Assembly: GCA_036508135.1 (NCBI GenBank)
Contig: DATCHW010000015.1
Span: 1 to 64,000, forward strand
Source of the DNA: DATCHW01 sp036508135
GTDB taxonomy: Bacteria > Bacteroidota > Ignavibacteria > Tepidaquicellales > Tepidaquicellaceae
Direction of reading: 5' to 3'
DNA: 64,000 nucleotides
Below, in pieces: positions 37,781-45,828 of the stretch. Below the pieces are notes generated by a model. That model was not told the DNA's origin. It saw nothing but the letters and a program-made list of their open reading frames with translations, and made no database searches. Position 1 is the stretch's first letter; each line of letters opens with the position of its first letter. A program made the translations under genes and the position numbers.

Positions 37781-39262
37781 TTGAAAGAAAAAAAATCCCA
37801 TATTAAAGAACTTTTTTCCACAACATCCATATATGGAATCAGTATATTTCTTAACAGGTCTGTAAGTATAATTTTATTGCCATTATACACTTATTTTTTC
37901 CCACCTGTAGAAATGGGACTGTTGAATATTATGCAGTCCGTATGGCTGTTTATCATTCTTTTCTATGTCTATGGAATGGAAACTTCATTTATTAAATTTT
38001 TTATTGATGCAAAAGATGTTGTAGAGAAAAAAGAAATATATTCTACTTCCTTAATCTTAATTACCCTAACTTCTGTAATTTTTTCTGTTGTTCTTCTCAC
38101 AGCAGGAAGTAAATTAACTTTTTTATTCAAATTTGAAGATCCAGCGGAAGCAAATTCTCTGTACAATGTACTATGTTATCTATTATTCTTCGATGCTCTT
38201 TCCCGATTTCCTTTATTACTTTTAAGGGCTGAATTGAAAGCTAATTCTTACTTACTGCTTAATTTTATTTCAGTCATTATAAATATCGTCTCGAATATAC
38301 TTCTTATAGTATATTTCAAAGCAGGGATATTATCTATATTTTATAGCTACATAATATCGGTATTAATAAGTTTCATTTTAGGACTTGTTATCACAAAGCA
38401 ATATCTTCAATTTTCGTTCAATTTCATTAAAGCTAAGGCTTTGATAAAATATGGCAACAAATTTATATATATAGGAGTTTTTCTTCTTCTGATAGATATT
38501 TCCGATAGGTTTTTTCTTAAATATTTTTGTGATGAAGCTACTGTAGGTATATATAGTGCAAGTTATAAGCTTACATCCGTTATGAGCCTGATAATTGCAG
38601 CCTTTAAATTTTCCTGGACACCTTATTTCCTGAATATATCAAAAGATCCTGAGAATAAATCAATAATCTCAAATATATTCACATATTTTATTTTTACCGG
38701 ATTGCTATTATTTTTAATATTTGCTTTTTTCACCGAACCCATTGCAAAAATTAATATCGCAGGAATTTCAATACTTGATTCAAGATACCAGCCGGGTCTG
38801 ATTATAGTTCCGGTCATTTTACTCTCGTATTTATTTTCCGGAATTTATGCAATTCTTAATGCTGTGCCCTTTTTTAAGGATAAAACATCATATTTGTTCA
38901 TAGTAAGTGCCATCGGGGTTCTTGTAAACTTTATTCTGAATTATTTGCTCATTCCAAAGTTTACTATTATGGGTGCAGCTTATGCAACTTTGCTAACTTA
39001 TTTGATAATGTCTATAATTTTATTTTTTATCACACAAAATATATATAAAATTGAATATAGTTTATTAAAAATTTTCGGGTTGTTCATTACAGCTTTTTTA
39101 ATTTATTTTGCCAAAATATTAGTTTTAGATAATTTCGAAATTAATAATATATATCTGATTTTACTGCAGTTTATTTTAGTTGTATTATACCTTTGTATCA
39201 TACAGTTAACCGGAATTCTCGAGTTAAAGAAGGTAAAATTAATATTTAACAGGTCTTCCTAA
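37781..39262 (+). CDS. Wzx-type polysaccharide flippase
   Basis: 493 residues from a TTG start placed right after the previous stop codon. Twelve or more transmembrane helices and the MATE/MOP pattern of lipid-linked oligosaccharide flippases: RSVSIILLPLYTYFFPPVEMGLLNIMQSVW, YGNKFIYIGVFLLLIDISDRFFLKYFCDEATVGIYSASYKL and a C-terminal YLLIPKFTIMGAAYATLLTYLI. It moves undecaprenyl-linked glycans across the inner membrane. Last gene of the glycan cluster; the cluster lacks a visible Wzy polymerase. Confidence 0.9.
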   Translation: MKEKKSHIKELFSTTSIYGISIFLNRSVSIILLPLYTYFFPPVEMGLLNIMQSVWLFIILFYVYGMETSFIKFFIDAKDVVEKKEIYSTSLILITLTSVIFSVVLLTAGSKLTFLFKFEDPAEANSLYNVLCYLLFFDALSRFPLLLLRAELKANSYLLLNFISVIINIVSNILLIVYFKAGILSIFYSYIISVLISFILGLVITKQYLQFSFNFIKAKALIKYGNKFIYIGVFLLLIDISDRFFLKYFCDEATVGIYSASYKLTSVMSLIIAAFKFSWTPYFLNISKDPENKSIISNIFTYFIFTGLLLFLIFAFFTEPIAKINIAGISILDSRYQPGLIIVPVILLSYLFSGIYAILNAVPFFKDKTSYLFIVSAIGVLVNFILNYLLIPKFTIMGAAYATLLTYLIMSIILFFITQNIYKIEYSLLKIFGLFITAFLIYFAKILVLDNFEINNIYLILLQFILVVLYLCIIQLTGILELKKVKLIFNRSS

Positions 39263-39286
39263 AGTTACACTTTAAGTATTTTATAC

Positions 39287-39317
39287 TTGACATATGAAAA
39301 TATAGTAGTTATATTTG
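39287..39317 (+). promoter_or_regulatory. Candidate promoter TTGACA-N17-TATATTTG
   Basis: TTGACA at 39287-39292, a 17-bp spacer, then TATATTTG at 39310-39317, which fits the TAnnTTTG -7 box of Bacteroidota. It lies 21 bp before the TTG start of the next gene. Confidence 0.55.
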
Positions 39318-39338
39318 TGACAACTTTAATGGGTAGCT

Positions 39339-39833
39339 TTGGGTAAAGTATTAATTATAATAGTATCAGTTCTTTTTTTAAACTCAGCGAATCTATTTTC
39401 CCAATCTACTTCCAAATATGATGTTCAGAAATATGAAATTGGTATAGAGGAGTTTATGGGCATGTTCGATGGTATTTTCTCCGATAACTTAATAGACGAA
39501 ATAACTTTCAACTTGCCGGATGAACTTACGGTAGTAAACTATAGCGTTGCAGATTTTACAGGTGATGGATACTTAGATGTAGGAATCGTTTATAAAGATA
39601 AAACATGTGCCGCAAGAACGTTTAAAGTAATTTTATTAGAAAATATTGAAAACCGAAGCTTTAAAAAAGTTCTGGAATTAGATGCTAACTGGAGAGATAC
39701 ACCCTTTGATGTTGGTTTTGCAGTTGAAAAGAATAATATAAATATTGTCTTCAGGAGAAATAAAAATTGGATTTTCGCAATTTATACAATGGATAATAAT
39801 AAATTAAAATTATTAAGAGAAGAAATTTACTGA
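39339..39833 (+). CDS. Small secreted protein with FG-GAP/VCBS-like segment
   Basis: 164 residues from a TTG start placed 21 bp after a promoter-like sequence; the nearby ATG at 39329 reads into a stop. Signal peptide (GKVLIIIVSVLFLNSANLFSQ). The mature part includes YSVADFTGDGYLDVGIVYKD, an FG-GAP/VCBS-type Asp-rich loop that often binds calcium, then strands to the end. I do not recognise a named family. It stands alone between the glycan cluster and the heat-shock genes and has its own terminator. Confidence 0.6.
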   Translation: MGKVLIIIVSVLFLNSANLFSQSTSKYDVQKYEIGIEEFMGMFDGIFSDNLIDEITFNLPDELTVVNYSVADFTGDGYLDVGIVYKDKTCAARTFKVILLENIENRSFKKVLELDANWRDTPFDVGFAVEKNNINIVFRRNKNWIFAIYTMDNNKLKLLREEIY

Positions 39834-39864
39834 GTTTTCCACATCACCCTTTCTTATAACGCAG

Positions 39865-39898
39865 TCCAGTCATTTTTTCAAATGGCTGGATTTTTTTT
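39865..39898 (+). terminator. Rho-independent terminator
   Basis: TCCAGTCATTT pairs with AAATGGCTGGA (one G-T pair) around a short loop, followed by eight T (39891-39898), 30 bp after the preceding stop. Confidence 0.85.
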
Positions 39899-39993
39899 GA
39901 ATTATATTACATTACCTGGAAAAACATTTCCATTCTTATGACAAATTTTACAGCATTTTGAAATTGATTTCATAATTTTTGATTATTTCTGCT

Positions 39994-40010
39994 TTGGCAC
40001 AGAGGTTGCA
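39994..40010 (+). promoter_or_regulatory. Sigma-54 (RpoN) type promoter upstream of hsp20-dnaK
   Basis: TTGGCACAGAGGTTGCA matches the -24/-12 consensus TTGGCACR-N4-TTGCW at every fixed position. The GG (39996-39997) and GC (40008-40009) are separated by the required 10 bases. A start near 40021 would give a ~48-nt leader before hsp20. No activator gene is visible in the window. Confidence 0.75.
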
Positions 40011-40068
40011 ATTATGGAAGGCAACAGGAACATTAAAAATAAAAATAATAAAAATAAGGAGATAATAA

Positions 40069-40500
40069 ATGAACTTAGTAAGATTTAAAAAAGATACTGA
40101 CTTATTCAATGATGCTTTCAAATCAGTATTTCATAGTCCTTTCTTCAGCGAGCGGACCTTTGATACATCGAACATTCTTCCGAAAGTCAGAATTACCGAG
40201 GATAAAGATAATTTCTATATTAATCTCGAAATGCCAGGTGTAGTCAAAGAAGATATGAAGATCAGCTTAGAGAACAATATTCTTTCCATTAGCGGAACAA
40301 AGAAACAAACTAAAAAGATGGAAGAAACCAATTTAATTATGAATGAAATTTATTTTGGTGAATTCAGCAGAAGTTTTACAGTCACTGATGAGATAAGGAA
40401 AGATAACATAGAAGCTGAATTTAAAGATGGCGTTTTAAACATTGTGCTTCCTAAGGTAGAAGAAGCTAAACCGGTTATAAAAGAAATTGCAGTTAAGTAA
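40069..40500 (+). CDS. Hsp20/alpha-crystallin small heat-shock protein
   Basis: 143 residues. Alpha-crystallin domain (about 43-143): PKVRITEDKDNFYINLEMPGVVKEDMKISLENNILSISG, then YGEFSRSF-like YFGEFSRSFTVTDEI and AEFKDGVLNIVLPK. ATP-independent chaperone holding unfolded proteins. A clear AAGGAG lies ahead of the ATG. A sigma-54 type promoter lies 59 bp upstream and dnaK follows after a hairpin, so the two chaperone genes are probably one heat or stress operon. Confidence 0.95.
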   Translation: MNLVRFKKDTDLFNDAFKSVFHSPFFSERTFDTSNILPKVRITEDKDNFYINLEMPGVVKEDMKISLENNILSISGTKKQTKKMEETNLIMNEIYFGEFSRSFTVTDEIRKDNIEAEFKDGVLNIVLPKVEEAKPVIKEIAVK

Positions 40501-40526
40501 TTACGAACAAAAAATTAATAATCAAG

Positions 40527-40565
40527 GCAAGGCGAGTATGGAATCCGTACTTGCCTTGCTATTTT
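40527..40565 (+). terminator. Intergenic hairpin between hsp20 and dnaK
   Basis: GCAAGGCGAGTA (40527-40538) pairs with TACTTGCCTTGC (40548-40559), with one G-T pair and a 9-nt loop, followed by a weak T-run (TATTTT). Only about 30 bp then remain before dnaK with no promoter visible, so it may be a partial terminator or processing site rather than a full stop. Confidence 0.55.
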
Positions 40566-40591
40566 AAAAATTCAGAAAGGACTTTAAAGTT

Positions 40592-42541
40592 ATGGGAAAA
40601 ATTATAGGAATAGACTTAGGAACAACAAACTCTTGCGTAGCTGTCATGGAAGGTAACGATCCGGTTGTAATTCCAAATGCAGAAGGATCACGAACCACTC
40701 CTTCAGTAGTAGCTTTTACTAAAACAGGTGAAAGGCTGGTAGGAGATGCCGCAAAGAGGCAAGCTGTAACAAATCCCGGTAATACTGTATTCTCAATAAA
40801 GAGATTTATGGGGAGAAGATATGATGAAGTAGGTTCGGAAATCAGCGAAGTACCTTATAGAGTTATCAAAGGTGAAAATGATGTTGCGCGTGTAGAAATC
40901 GATGACAAAGCATCTAATCAGAAACGAGTATATTCTCCTCCAGAAATATCAGCGATGATTCTCCAAAAAATGAAAAAAACAGCGGAAGATTATCTCGGAC
41001 AACCAGTAACCGAAGCAGTTATTACTGTTCCGGCTTACTTTAATGATTCACAAAGGCAGGCAACAAAAGATGCTGGAAAAATCGCAGGACTTGATGTAAA
41101 AAGAATAATTAATGAACCTACAGCAGCAGCTCTTGCTTATGGATTGGATAAAAAAAAGAAAAATGAAAAGGTAGCAGTATATGATCTTGGTGGAGGTACG
41201 TTTGATATTTCCATTCTCGAACTTGGAGATGGTGTTTTTGAAGTGAAATCAACTAATGGAGATGGTCATCTTGGTGGTGACGACTTTGACCAGAGATTAA
41301 TGGAATATTTAGCCGATGAATTCAAGAAAAAAGAAGGAATTGATTTAAGAAAAGATCCAATGGCTTTACAAAGACTTAAAGAAGCTTCTGAACAAGCTAA
41401 AAAAGCACTTTCTACAAGTATGCAAACAGAAGTTAATCTTCCTTATATCACTGCTACTGCAGATGGTCCAAAATTTTTACTCGAAACTATAACTCGTGCA
41501 AAGTTCGAATCACTGATTCAGGACTTAATCAATAGAACTATTGAACCTTGTAAAAAAGCACTAGCTGACTCCGGCTACTCGATGAATGAAATAGACGAAG
41601 TAATCCTCGTTGGTGGTTCGACCAGAATTCCTATGGTACAGGAAACCGTAAAAAAATTATACGGGAAAGAACCGAATAGAAGTGTTAATCCTGATGAGGT
41701 TGTTGCAATCGGAGCGTCAATACAAGGTGGAGTGCTTTCAGGAGACGTTAAGGATGTTCTTTTACTTGACGTAACTCCGCTTTCACTTGGTATTGAAACC
41801 TTAGGTGGAGTGATGACGAAATTAATTGAAGCTAATACAACAATTCCTTCAAAAAAATCTCAGGTCTTCTCCACTGCTTCGGATAATCAGCCATCTGTAG
41901 AAATCCACGTATTACAGGGAGAACGTCCGATGGCTTCTGATAACAGAACTCTAGGCAGATTTCATTTAGATGGTATTCCTCCGGCACCAAGAGGTATTCC
42001 ACAGGTCGAAGTCACCTTTGATATTGATGCGAATGGTATATTAAACGTCGCTGCAAAAGACTTGGGAACCGGCAAACAACAGGATATTAAGATTACTCAC
42101 TCCTCAGGTTTATCTGAATCGGAAATTGAAAAGATGAAAAAAGATGCAAAGGAACACGAATCTGAAGATAAAAGAAAGAAAGAAGAAATTGATACTAAGA
42201 ATCAGGCAGACTCTTTGATATTCCAGGGCGAAAAACAATTGAAAGAATTCGAAGATAAGTTAAGTGCAGAAAATAAATCAAAGATTCAGGCTGCAATAGA
42301 TAGACTCAAAGAAGCAGTGAAAGGTACAAATACAACTGAAGTAAAATCTGCAATTGACGGGCTTAATGCCGCTTGGAACGAAGCTTCAACTCAAATGTAT
42401 TCTCAGGCATCCCAGAGTGCCCAGGGACCAGGTACCGGTCAGCAGCAAGGCGGCAGTACTCCGGGACAGGAACAGCAGCAAAAGAAAGATGAAGGCAATG
42501 TAGAAAACGCTGATTTTGAAGTAGTTGATGATAAGAAATAA
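40592..42541 (+). CDS. dnaK: Chaperone DnaK (Hsp70)
   Basis: 649 residues, the normal length. ATPase signatures GIDLGTTNSCVAV (start), VYDLGGGTFDISI and ILVGGSTRIPMVQ; substrate-binding part LLLDVTPLSLGIETLGG; lid, then a Gly/Gln-rich tail (GTGQQQGG) ending EVVDDKK, which is the usual DnaK C-terminal acidic motif. Cytoplasmic ATP-driven folding chaperone. AGAAAGGA precedes the ATG. Neither grpE nor dnaJ is adjacent. A terminator follows. Confidence 0.98.
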   Translation: MGKIIGIDLGTTNSCVAVMEGNDPVVIPNAEGSRTTPSVVAFTKTGERLVGDAAKRQAVTNPGNTVFSIKRFMGRRYDEVGSEISEVPYRVIKGENDVARVEIDDKASNQKRVYSPPEISAMILQKMKKTAEDYLGQPVTEAVITVPAYFNDSQRQATKDAGKIAGLDVKRIINEPTAAALAYGLDKKKKNEKVAVYDLGGGTFDISILELGDGVFEVKSTNGDGHLGGDDFDQRLMEYLADEFKKKEGIDLRKDPMALQRLKEASEQAKKALSTSMQTEVNLPYITATADGPKFLLETITRAKFESLIQDLINRTIEPCKKALADSGYSMNEIDEVILVGGSTRIPMVQETVKKLYGKEPNRSVNPDEVVAIGASIQGGVLSGDVKDVLLLDVTPLSLGIETLGGVMTKLIEANTTIPSKKSQVFSTASDNQPSVEIHVLQGERPMASDNRTLGRFHLDGIPPAPRGIPQVEVTFDIDANGILNVAAKDLGTGKQQDIKITHSSGLSESEIEKMKKDAKEHESEDKRKKEEIDTKNQADSLIFQGEKQLKEFEDKLSAENKSKIQAAIDRLKEAVKGTNTTEVKSAIDGLNAAWNEASTQMYSQASQSAQGPGTGQQQGGSTPGQEQQQKKDEGNVENADFEVVDDKK

Positions 42542-42569
42542 TTGATAATAATTATTCAAAAAATAAAAA

Positions 42570-42597
42570 GGCTGTTGTTTACACAACAGCCTTTTTT
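42570..42597 (+). terminator. Rho-independent terminator of dnaK
   Basis: GGCTGTTGT and ACAACAGCC form the stem of a compact hairpin followed by TTTTTT, 28 bp after the dnaK stop. Confidence 0.9.
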
Positions 42598-42722
42598 ATT
42601 AAAATAACCCTATAGGTTAATATCCCTATTTAACCAAAATCATTTTACAAAATCAATATTAGATAAAAAATCGATTTTATAGAAGAATTCAAAATTGATG
42701 TACAATTTCAAAGGAAATTCAT

Positions 42723-44438
42723 TTATTCAAAAATGAATTTAATAATTTTTTCTTTAGGGGATTCCGGAGTGATTTCGAGAAATGTTCTGCGGTCGCTTGT
42801 CAGAGCTAGCCAGTTGGAAATTACTTTAATTTCGTCGAGTTCCTGCTGAGTATAGCGATGCTTGACGTATTTATTAATAGAGAAGAAGAAATAATCAACA
42901 GATTCAAGAATTTCATACTTGGTTTCTTCCTGGTTGAATTCATTTTCCTTTTCGAGATAAAAAGTATTGACCAGTTTTCCGTTTTGTATAAAAAATATTT
43001 CACGGTTTATTTGTTGATTGCATTTGATAATTATATTTTTATCATTTATAGTTGATGTGATAACTTTCTGGAAGCTCATTACTTTTTCAATATCTCTGAG
43101 GCGATCGCGAAAGAATGATGCTTTTTCAAAATTTAAATGCTCGGAGTATTGAATCATAGTTTTCCTGTAAATTAGTTTTAGAGATGACTTCGACTCCCCT
43201 ACTATATAATTGTGAGCCATTTGTACCTGTTCTGCATATTCCTCCTGCGAAATGCTGATATTGCAGGGAGCATCACACCTGCCGATATCAAAATACATAC
43301 AAGTGGATTTACCCGGTGTGGGTTTGAGATTTTTATCACTGCATTTGCGGAGTTTGAATTTATCGTAAATGTCTTTTACTATCATATTAACGGTAAGTCC
43401 GCTGCGGAATGGTCCGTAGTAATTAGCCCCGTCGTTTTCGATTTCAAATACTTTTTCAACATAAGGATAATCATCCTGAATATTAATTTTAAGAAATGGA
43501 TGATAGCGGAAACGCTTGATGGCTGTATTGAAACGGGGCTTGTGCTTTTTGATGAGCCGGGATTCAAGTATCAGAGCAGAGAGTTCGGACTTTGTTATTT
43601 CAAATTCGAGGTGATGGACTGATGAAAGCAGTTTCCTGATTTTATATGAAAGTTCGGAATTATGACGAAAGTAAGTAGAAACCCTTTCTCTCAGATTTTT
43701 TGCCTTACCGATATAGATGATTTCACCTGAGCGGCTCTTCATAAAATAAACACCCGGCTGTGAAGGGAGGTCTTTGAGGCGGAGATTGATACGGCGGAGT
43801 GCGGGTGATTTATTTTCTTCAGTGTATATTTTTGTATTTTGATAAATGAGAAGTTCAGAAAGAGTTTCTATATCAAAATTATCTTCAAGGTACTCGAGGA
43901 AGTAAAGAAACACCTTCGCCGTCGCAAGGGCATCATCATAGGCACGGTGGTGGCGGCTACGCTCAATTTGCAGATGTGCTGTTACATTTGTGAGGGATTT
44001 GCTTTTTAGTTTCTTCAGAATCCTTCGGGCGAGTTTACAAGTACAAAGAGTTTTAAAATCGAACTCTTCACCTTTTTTAATTCGATTAAAAGATTCTTTA
44101 ATAAATTTATAATCGAAACTGACATTATGCCCGACGAAAACGATATTGTCCGATTCGCTATATGGAGTCATAAAAGTGAGAATATCTTGATTTATATTAT
44201 TGAACTCCGGTTTATTCATCACGTCTTCATTCGTGATACCTGTAAGTTTTGTAATGAATGATGGAATATACTGCTGTGGATTAATTAACGTTTTATAAGT
44301 ATCCACCAGCTCGAAATTGTAAATTTTCAGAAGAGCAATTTCTGTTAGGCGATTGGAAACAGGAGACATTCCGGTAGTTTCAGTATCACAAACTATAAAA
44401 GTAGTATTGTAGAGTGTGTCGGTTTTGGTATCGCTCAT
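42723..44438 (-). CDS. DEDDh exonuclease fused to UvrC-like GIY-YIG nuclease
   Basis: 571 residues. The N-terminal DnaQ-type 3'-5' exonuclease (about 12-185) has Asp18/Glu20 (CDTETTG), Asp109 (GHNVSFDY) and His164/Asp168 (HHRAYDDA). Then comes a UvrC-type GIY-YIG nuclease (about 224-310): QPGVYFMKSRSGEIIYIGKAKNLRERV, with a later catalytic-type Glu region TKSELSALILESRLIKKHKPRFN. A UvrC cysteine cluster (KCSD... STCMYFDIGRCDAPC) and a UvrB-interaction (UVR) helix (about 440-465) follow. The C-terminal RNase H-like nuclease of full UvrC is absent. Such Cho-like fusions are thought to act in excision repair; the exact role here is inferred. 3 bp separate it from the phoH gene upstream. Confidence 0.88.
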   Translation of the reverse strand: MSDTKTDTLYNTTFIVCDTETTGMSPVSNRLTEIALLKIYNFELVDTYKTLINPQQYIPSFITKLTGITNEDVMNKPEFNNINQDILTFMTPYSESDNIVFVGHNVSFDYKFIKESFNRIKKGEEFDFKTLCTCKLARRILKKLKSKSLTNVTAHLQIERSRHHRAYDDALATAKVFLYFLEYLEDNFDIETLSELLIYQNTKIYTEENKSPALRRINLRLKDLPSQPGVYFMKSRSGEIIYIGKAKNLRERVSTYFRHNSELSYKIRKLLSSVHHLEFEITKSELSALILESRLIKKHKPRFNTAIKRFRYHPFLKINIQDDYPYVEKVFEIENDGANYYGPFRSGLTVNMIVKDIYDKFKLRKCSDKNLKPTPGKSTCMYFDIGRCDAPCNISISQEEYAEQVQMAHNYIVGESKSSLKLIYRKTMIQYSEHLNFEKASFFRDRLRDIEKVMSFQKVITSTINDKNIIIKCNQQINREIFFIQNGKLVNTFYLEKENEFNQEETKYEILESVDYFFFSINKYVKHRYTQQELDEIKVISNWLALTSDRRTFLEITPESPKEKIIKFIFE

Positions 44439-44441
44439 TAT

Positions 44442-45785
44442 TTAAAGAAGATTGCTCGCAAGTTCTGCAAGTTCTGATCTTTCCCCTTTTTCTAGATTGA
44501 TATGAGCATATAACTTCTGACCTTTAAAATGCTCTATTAAGTAAGTTAAACCGTTAGACTGTGAATCGAGATATGGATGATCAATCTGATAGATATCTCC
44601 CGTAAATACAAGTTTAGCACCTTCGGCAACCCGCGTAATGATAGTTTTAATTTCGTGAGGCGTTAGATTCTGTGCCTCATCTACAATAAAGAAAATTCGC
44701 TGAAGACTTCGTCCCCGGATATATGTTAGAGGTTCTATTACAAGTTTTTCTTCTTTAAGCATTGTATTTATTTGCTGATGGTGCTTGTCAGTTTCCGGGA
44801 ACTGGTCCTGAATGACTTTTAGATTATCCCATAACGGTTGCATATATGGAGCGAGTTTATCTTCTACGTCGCCCGGAAGAAAACCAATATCCTTATTACT
44901 TAAGGGCACAACCGGGCGGGCAATTAGAATCTGTCGAAAATTCTTTTTCATATGCAGAGCAGAAGCAAGTGCAAGCAATGTTTTACCTGTCCCTGCTTTA
45001 CCAGTTAAAGTAACGAGAGGAATCTGCGGATTAATGAGTGCTTCTATAGCGAATGTCTGTTCAGCATTGCGGGGCTTAATTCCATAGAAAAAATTTTTAT
45101 CTACTTTTGTGAATATATTCTTGAGTGGATCATAATATGTTAGCACCGAACGGAGAGAATTTCTAAGAATATAAAATTTATTCGGTACTTTCTCTGTTTT
45201 TATTTTCTTGAATACTTCATCTGACGGGACTTCAAATGGCGGAGCATAAAGTTTATTAAGCAATTCATCGTCAACATTTTCAATTAATTCTTTTCCGCTG
45301 TACAACTCTTCAACATTCTTAATCCTATCGGTAGTATAATCTTCTGCAAGGATACCTAGAGATTTGGCTTTCATTCGAAGATTGACATCTTTTGTAACAA
45401 GAATTACCGTATCATAAATCTTATTTTTATTTTTAACTTCGAGAGCCGTACTGAGTATTCTGTGGTCGGGAGTATCTTCAATGAAGATCCCTTTAATTTC
45501 ATCGCAAACACCTTTTGTGAGAGCAACTTTCACTTTCCCTTTTCCTTTCCCAAGGGATACGCCACCGTTAAATAGCGCCTTACCGGTAAGAGTATCGAGC
45601 GTTCGTGCAAACTCCCGTGCATTAAGATTAATCACCTGACTGCCTCTTTTAAAATGGTCGATTTCTTCTATCAATGCAATTGGGATTATAATATCATTCT
45701 CCTGAAACTGACATATGCAGGTTGCATCATGCAGAACTACATTTGTATCGAGTACAAATGCTTTGGGTTTTTTCTTAGCCGCCAT
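44442..45785 (-). CDS. PIN domain-PhoH family ATPase (YlaK/PhoH2 type)
   Basis: 447 residues. An N-terminal PIN RNase domain (about 8-150: AFVLDTNVVLHD with Asp13, IALIEEIDHFKRG, ILSTALEVKNKN, VTKDVNLRMKA) is followed by a PhoH ATPase domain (about 235-447: Walker A TLTGKAGTGKTLLALA, IARPVVPLSNKDIGFLPGD, Walker B FFIVDEAQNLTPHEIKTIITR, FTGDIYQID). The family is regarded as an RNA helicase/RNase pair. It is the first of two tightly spaced minus-strand genes with the exonuclease fusion, which suggests cotranscription. Confidence 0.93.
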   Translation of the reverse strand: MAAKKKPKAFVLDTNVVLHDATCICQFQENDIIIPIALIEEIDHFKRGSQVINLNAREFARTLDTLTGKALFNGGVSLGKGKGKVKVALTKGVCDEIKGIFIEDTPDHRILSTALEVKNKNKIYDTVILVTKDVNLRMKAKSLGILAEDYTTDRIKNVEELYSGKELIENVDDELLNKLYAPPFEVPSDEVFKKIKTEKVPNKFYILRNSLRSVLTYYDPLKNIFTKVDKNFFYGIKPRNAEQTFAIEALINPQIPLVTLTGKAGTGKTLLALASALHMKKNFRQILIARPVVPLSNKDIGFLPGDVEDKLAPYMQPLWDNLKVIQDQFPETDKHHQQINTMLKEEKLVIEPLTYIRGRSLQRIFFIVDEAQNLTPHEIKTIITRVAEGAKLVFTGDIYQIDHPYLDSQSNGLTYLIEHFKGQKLYAHINLEKGERSELAELASNLL

Positions 45786-45828
45786 AACCTTTCGATTTAT
45801 TCAAAAGTTAAAAATAATTAACCTGATA

